Shown here piece by piece: positions 1 to 7,303 of a DNA stretch of 12,957 nucleotides; position 1 is the first letter of the stretch, and every line of letters starts with the position of its first letter. The stretch is from assembly GCA_964565335.1 (NCBI GenBank), contig CAZMEN010000073.1:1-12957 (forward strand), given 5' to 3'. Both the position numbers and the translations under genes were made by a program. The DNA comes from Litorimonas sp964565335. GTDB lineage: Bacteria > Pseudomonadota > Alphaproteobacteria > Caulobacterales > Maricaulaceae. Under the pieces are notes generated by a model that saw only the letters and a list, made by a program, of their open reading frames with translations, made no database searches and had not been told where the DNA came from.

Positions 1-2629
1 CGTCATAAAAGGCATTCATAATGTCTTCGAGCGCGCCCGCCGCCATTTGGCCATGGGCTATTACATATTTCACTTCTGGCACAGAGTTTCGCATGAACTC
101 TTCAATACGGGGTATATCAGCGATACGCGGGGCGACGAAATAGGATTGCCCGCCGCGATAACGCTCTCTCAGCAAGGCCTTACGTATAGAAATTTCATCA
201 AACGGCATGACGAATGTCCGAATAGCCAATCGGTCAACGGGCGGCGTAGCAATTAGAGATAGATCACGAATGCCTGACAAAGCCATTTGGAGTGTCCGCG
301 GAATAGGCGTTGCAGTCAGAGTTAACATGTGAACATCAGCGCGCAGGGCCTTTAATCGCTCTTTGTGTTGGACTCCGAAACGCTGCTCTTCATCGACGAT
401 AACGAGCCCTAGGTCTGAGAATTTAATGGTTTTCGCCAGGAGCGCATGCGTGCCGATAACAATATCGCATTGCCCCTGCTCCAGCGCGACTTTCGCTTCT
501 TTTGCCTCTTTTACGCTCACCAAACGGGAGAGCTGCCGCACGCGTACAGGCCACCCTTTGAAACGGGTCGAGAACGTTTTGTAATGTTGACGGGAGAGAA
601 TTGTCGTTGGCGCAATAATGGCGACCTGACGACCACTCATAGCCCCAGCAAAAGCGGCGCGAAGGGCAACCTCCGTTTTACCAAAGCCGACATCCCCGCA
701 AATCAAGCGATCCATTGGACGGCCGCTTTCCAAATCAGTGAAAACATCGTGAATGGCGCTCAACTGGTCATCCGTCTCTACATAAGGAAAACGTGCGGCA
801 AATTCATTATAAGTCCCACGATCAATATCGAGAGGGTCAATCGTGCGCATCGCGCGTTTCGCAGCAATTTTGATAAGTTCCGCCGCCATGTCTTTGAGAC
901 GTTTTTTCGCCTTCGCTTTACGCGACTGCCAGGCGACGCCGCCGAGCTTATCCAAGACGGCCCCTTCAGATGCCGAACCATAACGCGATAAGAGCTCGAT
1001 ATTCTCGACAGGTAGAAACAGCTTGGCTCCGCCGTGATATTCCAGTTCCAAACAATCATGCGGCGCGGTCTGAACTTGCAGAGTTTTCAGGCCTAAATAC
1101 CGCCCAAGGCCATGGTCAATATGCACAATGAGGTCACCCGGCTGCATGGCTCCGGCGTCAGATATAAAGTTTTTAGCTTTGCGTTTCCGGCCGCGATTAA
1201 CGAGGCGGTCCCCAAGAATGTCCTGCTCGGAGATGACACTCAATCCATCAATTTCAAACCCTTGCTCAACAGGCAAAACTGTGCGCCAAGTTGACCCTTT
1301 TGGCTTATCAAAAATGTCCGGCCCATGCGTCATTTTAGGAATGTGAAGCTCATGGTCTTCAAAAACATTCCCAAGGCGATCCAATGACCCTTCTGACCAT
1401 GCCGCCACTAAAACCCGTTTTTCCTCTGTCTTTAATGTTTGAACATAGTCCTTTACCGCATTGAAAACATTGACGCCTTCGGTTCTGCGCTCAACCGAAA
1501 AACTACGCGCTATACGGCCACCGAAATCGATGATGTCTGTGGCACCATCTGGTTTAAAGACAGAATGAAAGCGGCAGGTGAGCGGCGTGGTGATGGCTGA
1601 CCAATCCTCATCCCCCAAGTAAAGTGCGGACGGGTCGAGCGGGCGATATAGCCCTCCTGTTTTGGACGGGTCACCTGACCCTGTATCACGGGCTTTGGCG
1701 TGTTCGTCCCGCGCAGAGAAGAAATCCTCAATCACATCCCAACGCTCTGACCGCGCTTCGCTCAAGAGACCGTCAAACGCGAACAAAGCTCCGACCCCAA
1801 TAAAATCAAAAAGCGTCTCTGTCTGCTCGTGGAAAAGCGGCAGATAATGCTCCAACCCTTGCGTACGGATACCGTCACTGACGGCGGCATAGGTTGGATC
1901 ATGGCTAACGCCACCCCCAAAGGCCGCAACATATTTGCGCCGAAAAAGGCTAATAGTTTTCTCATTTAGAAAGACTTCACTAACAGGCGCGAGCTGAACC
2001 GTTTTTAGCTTATCTGTCGTGCGCTGCGTGTGAACATCAAATGTTCGTATTGATTCCAGCTCGTCTCCAAAAAAATCCAAACGTATTGGGTCGCTAAAGG
2101 CTGGCGGAAACACATCAACGATGCCGCCACGAATAGCATAATCCCCGGCCTCCATCACGGTTGAGGCACGGCTATAACCGTTATGATCAAGATACTCCTG
2201 AAGTTGCTCTCTTGGCACAGCCTGTCCAGCGGCGGCCATAAACCCCGATAATGCCATCGTGCGTCTAGGCGGCACGCGCTGCATCGCCGCGCTAGCCGTC
2301 GTGACGACAATCATCGGCTTATCAGGCGAGAGTGAGGCGAGGCTAAACAGAGCCGCTGCGCGTTTCGCGGCAAGACTTCGTCCTGGTGAAATCCTGTCAT
2401 ATGGCAAGCAATCCCAAGCCGGGATGCTGATTACCGCCATATCCGGCATAAAATAACGACAAGCCGCCACAAAAGATGAGGCCCGAGTATCATCACGCGC
2501 AATAAAGACACCGCGACCGCCGCGTTTCTTGACTGCCTTGCAGAACACAAGCGCGTCTGCCCCCTCGGGCAATCCAGCGGCCTGTAGAGATAATTCAGGC
2601 CCCGTATAACGGTTCAACTGGATTTGCAT
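1..2629 (-). CDS. mfd: Transcription-repair coupling factor Mfd (partial, C-terminus beyond the left edge)
   Basis: Mfd is a cytoplasmic ATP-dependent translocase that removes RNA polymerase stalled at DNA lesions and recruits UvrA for nucleotide excision repair. The reading frame is open from the ATG at 2627-2629 to the window edge, giving 876 codons; the family is usually about 1150 residues, so roughly the last quarter is missing. In order: a UvrB-like N-terminal module (about 1-340); a CarD-like RNA polymerase interaction domain starting near residue 490 (MQPGDLIVHIDHGLGRY, from M495); then the SF2 helicase core with Walker A GDVGFGKTE (645-653, K651), DEEQ box (746-749) and a following TATPIPRT motif. 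I found no in-frame stop or frameshift. It starts 2 nt after the sdhE stop, so it is probably co-transcribed and translationally coupled with sdhE. Identity is certain; the start is well supported by the family-like opening MQIQLNRYTGPEL. Confidence 0.97.
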   Translation of the reverse strand, partial: MQIQLNRYTGPELSLQAAGLPEGADALVFCKAVKKRGGRGVFIARDDTRASSFVAACRYFMPDMAVISIPAWDCLPYDRISPGRSLAAKRAAALFSLASLSPDKPMIVVTTASAAMQRVPPRRTMALSGFMAAAGQAVPREQLQEYLDHNGYSRASTVMEAGDYAIRGGIVDVFPPAFSDPIRLDFFGDELESIRTFDVHTQRTTDKLKTVQLAPVSEVFLNEKTISLFRRKYVAAFGGGVSHDPTYAAVSDGIRTQGLEHYLPLFHEQTETLFDFIGVGALFAFDGLLSEARSERWDVIEDFFSARDEHAKARDTGSGDPSKTGGLYRPLDPSALYLGDEDWSAITTPLTCRFHSVFKPDGATDIIDFGGRIARSFSVERRTEGVNVFNAVKDYVQTLKTEEKRVLVAAWSEGSLDRLGNVFEDHELHIPKMTHGPDIFDKPKGSTWRTVLPVEQGFEIDGLSVISEQDILGDRLVNRGRKRKAKNFISDAGAMQPGDLIVHIDHGLGRYLGLKTLQVQTAPHDCLELEYHGGAKLFLPVENIELLSRYGSASEGAVLDKLGGVAWQSRKAKAKKRLKDMAAELIKIAAKRAMRTIDPLDIDRGTYNEFAARFPYVETDDQLSAIHDVFTDLESGRPMDRLICGDVGFGKTEVALRAAFAGAMSGRQVAIIAPTTILSRQHYKTFSTRFKGWPVRVRQLSRLVSVKEAKEAKVALEQGQCDIVIGTHALLAKTIKFSDLGLVIVDEEQRFGVQHKERLKALRADVHMLTLTATPIPRTLQMALSGIRDLSLIATPPVDRLAIRTFVMPFDEISIRKALLRERYRGGQSYFVAPRIADIPRIEEFMRNSVPEVKYVIAHGQMAAGALEDIMNAFYD

Positions 2630-2631
2630 GT

Positions 2632-2886
2632 CTAGAGGTTCGGTTTAAAAGCCCGCAGGCGTTGTAACAAAGGCGTGTCATAATTTGCCGGCACGGGTAG
2701 CGTCCCCGTAATCCATGCATAAATATCATGGTCCTTGGCTTCCATCAGGTCTTCAAAAGCCGCGACATCTGCGTCCGTCATCGTTGCGATATTAGCTTTG
2801 ACATAGCCGCCGAGAATTAAATCTGCTTCTTTGAATCCCCGATAATTGGAGCGATAGACAAGACGTTTTCGGCGGGGATCAAGCAT
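2632..2886 (-). CDS. sdhE: SdhE, FAD assembly factor of succinate dehydrogenase (Sdh5/YgfY/DUF339 family)
   Basis: SdhE helps attach FAD covalently to the flavoprotein subunit SdhA of succinate dehydrogenase in the cytoplasm. From the ATG at 2884-2886 the product is 84 residues, the usual family size. It shows the opening DPRRKRLVYRSNYRGFKE with the signature RGxxE (R16 to E20), followed by ADLILGGYV and an acidic helix ending in DIYAWITG, all typical of the family. The frame stays open upstream to a TTG at 2973, which would give 113 residues, but the added part has no family resemblance and I prefer the ATG; no clear Shine-Dalgarno decides it. The stop is 2 nt before the mfd start, indicating an operon. 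recG diverges on the other strand. Confidence 0.9.
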   Translation of the reverse strand: MLDPRRKRLVYRSNYRGFKEADLILGGYVKANIATMTDADVAAFEDLMEAKDHDIYAWITGTLPVPANYDTPLLQRLRAFKPNL

Positions 2887-3011
2887 GGCGGGGCCATAGC
2901 GGATTAAGGTGTGTCTGTCACGGGCACATTCTACGCTGAGTACACTCTTGCTTATGGCGCTTTGTCGCGCCAAATAGAGATATGTCCTCCGACCATATGC
3001 CCACGAAAAAT
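2887..3011. promoter_or_regulatory. Divergent intergenic region between sdhE-mfd and recG
   Basis: This 125-bp stretch must hold the promoters for both recG (rightward) and sdhE-mfd (leftward), if the chosen starts are right. I could not find a convincing pair of -35/-10 boxes in either direction. It contains a 6-bp perfect inverted repeat, TGGCGC at 2955-2960 and GCGCCA at 2967-2972, separated by TTTGTC. That could be an operator or simply a small hairpin. Alternative in-frame recG ATGs at 2982 and 2997 lie inside it, so the true non-coding part may be shorter. Confidence 0.4.
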
Positions 3012-5121
3012 ATGTCTACCGGTCGCCCACAAGAGCTTTTTCCCTTATTTGCCGATATTCTAACCCTGCCCGGTGTCGGCCCAAAGACNNNNNNNNNNCG
3101 CGCCCCTATTTGAACGGGCTATGGGACCAAGAATTCGGGACCTTATTTTTACGCCGCCGACTGGCGTAATTGACCGTTCCAACAGACCGGGTATTGCCAA
3201 TGCTCTTTCGGGCGAAACCGCCACCTTTGTCGTAACTGTCGGGTCCCACCGTCCGGCAAAACAGCGTAACCGTCCCTATCGTGTGAGCGTGTATGATAGC
3301 TCGGGCGAGATGGAAATCGTCTATTTCAAGGCGCGCCCTGCCTATATGGAAAACCTTCTGCCCGAAGGGTCTCAACGGCTGGTTTCGGGTAAAACCGAAG
3401 TCTATAATGCGCAAATTCAGATGACCCATCCAGACTATGTTTTGCCATTGGATAAAGCCGACACGATGCCTTCTATAGAGCCGCTCTATCCGCTCACCGC
3501 GGGGCTATCCCAAAAAGGCGCCGGTAAAGCGGTTCGCGCGGCAATGGATATATTTAAAGCCCAGCCTGATTTTGCAGAATGGCTCGACCCGGCCTTTTTA
3601 GCGGAACAAAATTGGAGCCGTTTCGGCGAATCCTTAGACACGCTCCATTATCCGCAGCATGCCATCGATATACGCTCTGATAGTCCCGTGCAGCGACGTT
3701 TGGCTTACGACGAGCTTTTCGCCAAGCAACTCGCGATTGCGCTTGTACGCGAAAGTACAAGACGGGCGCATGGGCGCAAACTTGATACAGAGGGGCATTA
3801 TGTCCAGGATGTTTTGAAGGCTGCTCCCTTCAAACCCACAGGGGCGCAGTCGCGGGCCTTTGAGGCTATTAAAGCAGATATGCAATCACCATTTCGTATG
3901 GCGCGCCTCCTGCAAGGTGATGTCGGCGCGGGTAAAACATTTGTCGCCGCCCTCACCGCCGCCTATGCCGCCGAAGCGAGCGTGCAAACGGCTCTGATGG
4001 CTCCAACCGAGATTTTAGCACGGCAGCATGCCGAGACCCTGACGAAAATGCTCGAACCTGCAGGTCTAAATGTACAAGCGATTACAGGGCGGGATAAGGG
4101 AAAAGCGAGAGACGCGCTCAATAGCGGTCTTGCGGCAGGCTATATCGACATTGTTGTCGGCACACATGCTCTTTTCCAAGACAGTACGGAATTCAAGGAT
4201 TTGGGACTGGTTATCATTGATGAGCAGCACCGTTTTGGTGTCAAAGACCGCCTCCGTCTCGCCGATAAAGGGCGTGCCCCAGATTTACTCGTTATGACAG
4301 CGACCCCGATTCCGCGCACATTGGCTTTGACAAGTTATGGTGATCTGGACGTCGTCAAACTAGATGAGAAACCCGCAGGGCGAAAACCAATTGAAACTCG
4401 CATTCTACCGCTTCGACGTCTTGATGATGTGATTGACGGTATTGGCCGACAAATTAAAGAGGGCAATCAAGTCTATTGGGTTTGCCCCTTGGTCGAAGAC
4501 AGCGAAGTCATGGATTTGTCCTCTGTAGAAGATCGGCACCGCCAACTGACCGCCATTTATGGCGACCAAGTCGGTCTTTTGCATGGTAAAATGAGTGGGC
4601 AGGACAAAGAGCAGATGGCTCTCGCTTTTAAAGCGGGGCAATATAAAATTCTGGTCGCAACAACCGTGATAGAAGTCGGTGTTGATGCGCCCAATGCTAC
4701 CATCATCGTGATTGAACATGCCGAACGGTTTGGCCTCGCGCAACTTCATCAGCTACGAGGACGTGTCGGACGGTCGGACAAGCAATCAAGCTGTTTGCTG
4801 CTCTATAAAGGACCTCTCTCCGTCAACGGTAAAGCTCGCCTAGAAATAATGCGAGAAAGCGAAGATGGCTTTTTAATAGCCGAAAAGGATTGGGAGTTGC
4901 GGGGTAGTGGTGATTTATTAGGTGCCAAACAAAGCGGCGTACCAAATTTCAAATTCGCTAATTTAGACAAACATAAATCACTCTTGGAAACAGCTGTTCA
5001 GGATGCACGCCTCCTCGTGCAAAATGACCCCGGCCTGGATACAGCGCGGGGCAAAGCCGCGCGTTTATTGCTGTATCTGTTTGAACAGGATTACGGCATC
5101 GCATTGATGCGCGCCGGATAG
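3012..5121 (+). CDS. recG: ATP-dependent DNA helicase RecG (interrupted by a 10-N assembly gap)
   Basis: RecG remodels stalled replication forks and branch-migrates Holliday junctions. After removal of the 10 N the frame from ATG 3012 gives 699 residues, matching the usual size of about 690. Seen in order: N-terminal helix and GVGPKT motif; OB-fold wedge domain (about 60-160); Walker A GDVGAGKT (299-306, K305); DEQH box (400-403); TATPIPRTL; motif V TTVIEVGVDAPNAT; motif VI QLHQLRGRVGRS; and the RecG/Mfd TRG-type segment LRGSGDLLGAKQSG near the C-terminus. Other in-frame ATGs exist at 2982 and 2997; 3012 gives the family-like opening MSTGRPQELFPLF, but no strong ribosome binding site decides. 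Read literally with the N run, the ORF would open at GTG 3073 with an artefactual N-terminus in the wrong frame. It ends base-to-base with the convergent DUF502 gene. Confidence 0.95.
3089..3098. other. Assembly gap of 10 N inside recG
   Basis: Ten unknown bases sit between codons for GVGPKT (ending at 3088) and APLFER (from 3099). The upstream frame and the downstream frame differ by one base with 10 N present, but agree if the gap length is a multiple of three. With the gap deleted, the flanks join as AAG ACC GCG CCC and read GPKTAPLFER, a normal RecG N-terminal sequence. The run is therefore most likely a fixed-length scaffold placeholder and not a real 10-bp segment. Confidence 0.9.
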
Positions 5122-5868
5122 TTACAGAAGCAAATCATCTGTAGGAGGGTTTTTCATACGCTTACGTTTCGGCTGATACTCTTCCGCGTCCTCGTTTGAA
5201 GAGACCATACCGCCGCTGATAATCATTTTAGCGCCTTCTTCCGGCGTCATATTCAGAATTTTCACCTCATCTCGTTTAGCAAAAAGCAAGAACCCTGATG
5301 TTGGGTTAGGTGTTGTCGGAACAAAAACACAAATATGCCCCTCTTCCAAGGTCTCTGCCGGCGCGCCTTGAAGGTCAGTCGTAATGAAGCCAATCGCCCA
5401 CAATCCCTTGCGTGGATATTCAATGAGACAGACTTCTTGAAAAGCTTGGTCGCGCTGTTGGGCTACAATCACAACGATTTGTTTCACGAAAGAGTAAACA
5501 CTGCGCACAATAGGAACGCGTGCCAAAAGCCGTTCGCTCGCTTTCAAAATTGACGTGCCGACGATATTTGAGGTTAATATCCCTAATATAATCAAAGCCA
5601 ATATCGAGACAACAAGGCCAAGCCCCCAAATATCAAACCCTAAATATGTTCTGGGATTTATAACCGCAGGAAAAAGAGTCCAAACTGATGTATCAATAAA
5701 ACGAATGAAGGTGCGTATCGCCCAAACTGTCGCAATAATCGGAAGAGCGACGATTACCCCTGTCAGAAAACGGTTTCGTATAAACTTTAAAAATTTAAAC
5801 TTAGCTTTCCGCCCTTGATGACGAAGACCAAGACCTTTTCTGCTTTTTCTATCAGGCTTATTCGCCAT
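5122..5868 (-). CDS. DUF502 family inner-membrane protein
   Basis: This 248-residue protein belongs to the DUF502 family, which also includes plant COV/LCV proteins; its biochemical role is not established. A basic N-terminus (about 1-34, rich in K and R) precedes two membrane segments at roughly 35-55 and 79-101. A conserved RVPIVRSVYSFVKQ stretch follows (about 117-130), then a soluble domain with FVPTTPNPTSGFLL. Basic residues before the first segment suggest the N-terminus is cytoplasmic, and the larger C-terminal domain probably also faces the cytoplasm. The ATG at 5866-5868 is supported by a GGAAGA Shine-Dalgarno (5874-5879) 5 nt upstream. Its TAA stop abuts the recG TAG with no base between. 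It is divergent from the DUF3089 gene. Confidence 0.92.
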   Translation of the reverse strand: MANKPDRKSRKGLGLRHQGRKAKFKFLKFIRNRFLTGVIVALPIIATVWAIRTFIRFIDTSVWTLFPAVINPRTYLGFDIWGLGLVVSILALIILGILTSNIVGTSILKASERLLARVPIVRSVYSFVKQIVVIVAQQRDQAFQEVCLIEYPRKGLWAIGFITTDLQGAPAETLEEGHICVFVPTTPNPTSGFLLFAKRDEVKILNMTPEEGAKMIISGGMVSSNEDAEEYQPKRKRMKNPPTDDLLL

Positions 5869-5918
5869 TCAATTCTTCCAGACTTATAAGTTGGTAATCT
5901 TCGACATTCGCAATCGAA

Positions 5919-5948
5919 CCGACCGCAAACTTACGCTATAGATATAAT
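5919..5948 (+). promoter_or_regulatory. Possible sigma70-type promoter for the DUF3089 gene
   Basis: A perfect TATAAT lies at 5943-5948, preceded at 18 bp by a poor -35 candidate, CCGACC (5919-5924). Transcription would begin near 5955, leaving a leader of about 12 nt that consists mostly of the AAGGAA ribosome binding site (5955-5960). The -10 is good and the -35 weak, so this is only a suggestion. In the opposite direction, TATAAG-like bases near 5884-5889 could serve the DUF502 gene. Confidence 0.3.
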
Positions 5949-5966
5949 CTACGAAAGGAAAATTAC

Positions 5967-7178
5967 ATGCGATTGAAGACGGTTTTTTCGGTTTTGGCGG
6001 TGACCCTCGCCGTTCTGGCCGCGCTTGTCTGGTTCTATCGTGATGATATTTTTCAACATATACAAGACCCCGGGCAACCCTTTCAAACTTACAAAAGGCC
6101 TATAGCGCCTGATTATGATGAAAATGAGGCATGGCTCACACTCCCAGATTTATCCATAGACAGTTACGACACGAAAGCTAAAGGCGATGTTTTTGTTGTT
6201 GTCCCTAGCGTGTATCGCGGCGGTAAACATTGGAACCTTCCGAGTAATGACCTCAAGAGAAAGAATAAGTTAGAACGAATTGTTCGCCCTAATTATGTAA
6301 CGCCCTATGCGGATGCAGGCCGTCTCTTTGCGCCGTTTTACAGACAGGCATCTCTATACGCCTATATGACCCATAGGGAAGATGCGCGTATGGCGCAGGA
6401 TCTAGCGTATCAAGACGTGAAACGCGCCTTCCATTACTTTTTAAAGAACTCTCCACCTGAACGCCCGATCGTTTTGGTCGGACATAATCAAGGCGCCAGT
6501 CATGTTCAGCGTCTATTGGCTGATTTCTTTGTGGGGCCTTCTAATGGTCAAAACCTGAAACGGTTAGCCGTCGCTTACGTCATTGATTACCCTATCACGC
6601 AAAGTATTTTGGATGGCCCATTAGAGGGCATGCCCGTCTGCGCCGAACCAACGCAAACCAGTTGCATTGTCGCTTTTGGAGCTTTTGCCCCGAATGAGGG
6701 CGCAATAGCTGAGCGTTTCGGCAGTCGGTTGCTCGCCCATAATGGAGAGGAATATGCCCCCGTCAAAGGCGAGGCTTTGACCTGTGTGAACCCGCTCTTA
6801 TGGACGCAAAGCGAAGATTATGCGCCTGCAAGGCTCCATAAAGGCGGAGTAGCCGCCGAAGGGCTTGATCCAGACATGCGCCCCGCGGCCCTGCCCCGTC
6901 AAGTTGGTGCCCAATGTCAGGACGGGTTATTGCTTGTTGACAAACCCCGTACCGCGTCACTGCGACGCCCAATTAAAGTTGGCGGAAAGTTTCGAACCCT
7001 ACCGTCTAATTTATTCTATGAAGACCTTCGTCAAAATGCCGTTATGCGAGTCGAATCTGTGCTACAAAGTGGACGTTTGCCGAAGCGTGCGAAATTATTA
7101 GACGGTTTCGATGTCATAGAAGTACAGGAAAGCCCAATTGGTGAAGTAACCGATGTGAAACCAACAAAAGGCCGTTAG
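5967..7178 (+). CDS. Membrane-anchored DUF3089 alpha/beta-hydrolase-like protein with Asn at the nucleophile position
   Basis: The 403-residue product resembles DUF3089 proteins, an alpha/beta-hydrolase-fold family of unknown substrate. It has an N-terminal hydrophobic anchor (about 4-24) and then a domain placed outside the cytoplasmic membrane. Family features: FAPFYRQASLYAYM, a nucleophile-elbow region VLVGHNQGASH, CIVAFGAFAPNEG, and CVNPLLW. Four cysteines (C225, C233, C273, C317) could form two disulfides, consistent with an oxidising compartment. The elbow normally reads GHSQG; here codon 174 is AAT (Asn), so classical serine hydrolysis looks lost unless another residue substitutes. The start is supported by AAGGAA (5955-5960), 6 nt before ATG. 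I see no clear terminator after it. The family call is good, the substrate is unknown, and the loss of activity is inferred. Confidence 0.85.
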   Translation: MRLKTVFSVLAVTLAVLAALVWFYRDDIFQHIQDPGQPFQTYKRPIAPDYDENEAWLTLPDLSIDSYDTKAKGDVFVVVPSVYRGGKHWNLPSNDLKRKNKLERIVRPNYVTPYADAGRLFAPFYRQASLYAYMTHREDARMAQDLAYQDVKRAFHYFLKNSPPERPIVLVGHNQGASHVQRLLADFFVGPSNGQNLKRLAVAYVIDYPITQSILDGPLEGMPVCAEPTQTSCIVAFGAFAPNEGAIAERFGSRLLAHNGEEYAPVKGEALTCVNPLLWTQSEDYAPARLHKGGVAAEGLDPDMRPAALPRQVGAQCQDGLLLVDKPRTASLRRPIKVGGKFRTLPSNLFYEDLRQNAVMRVESVLQSGRLPKRAKLLDGFDVIEVQESPIGEVTDVKPTKGR

Positions 7179-7240
7179 ACTTACTGCCCTTCAACATTAA
7201 AGCCAAATTTCACAAAAGAGTTAGCGCAGAGACGTTGAAA

Positions 7241-7279
7241 GTTATGGATTTTCGTGGGCGATTGAGGCAATCCCATAAC
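7241..7279 (+). promoter_or_regulatory. Bulged hairpin in the cysK leader
   Basis: In the 125-bp spacer before cysK, GTTATGG (7241-7247) pairs perfectly with CCATAAC (7273-7279), and GATTG (7260-7264) pairs with CAATC (7268-7272) around an AGG loop. The two stems abut without a gap on the 3' side and are separated by a 12-nt bulge on the 5' side, for 12 base pairs in total. No T-run follows, so it is not a simple terminator. It ends about 11 nt before the cysK Shine-Dalgarno, a position suited to translational control or a protein operator. I do not recognise it as a known riboswitch class. I found no convincing -35/-10 pair in this spacer. Confidence 0.4.
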
Positions 7280-7303
7280 GAAATTAAGTCGAAGGAACCT
7301 GCC

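Noticed and set aside
446..991. 181-codon open frame on the plus strand
   Set aside because: It lies wholly antisense to the clear mfd helicase core, has no family features, and its composition is what the complement of a coding strand gives.
2887..2973. Longer SdhE from TTG 2973 (113 residues)
   Set aside because: The extra 29 residues lack family resemblance and take up most of the divergent promoter region; ATG 2886 gives the usual size.
3073..3100. GTG start for recG giving a 682-residue protein
   Set aside because: Its first five residues are in the wrong frame relative to the GVGPKT motif and it runs through the N gap; the open frame from 3012 gives the correct N-terminus once the N are removed.
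3066..3105. True frameshift or pseudogenisation of recG
   Set aside because: The frame change coincides exactly with a 10-N assembly gap, and deleting the gap restores the protein, so an assembly artefact is the simpler explanation.
5555..5818. 87-codon plus-strand open frame
   Set aside because: It is antisense to the DUF502 membrane segments and has no ribosome binding site or recognisable domain.
7235..7303. N-terminal extension of CysK from TTG 7235 or ATG 7244
   Set aside because: The added residues do not match the family, the region forms the leader hairpin, and ATG 7304 has a good Shine-Dalgarno and a family-like start.
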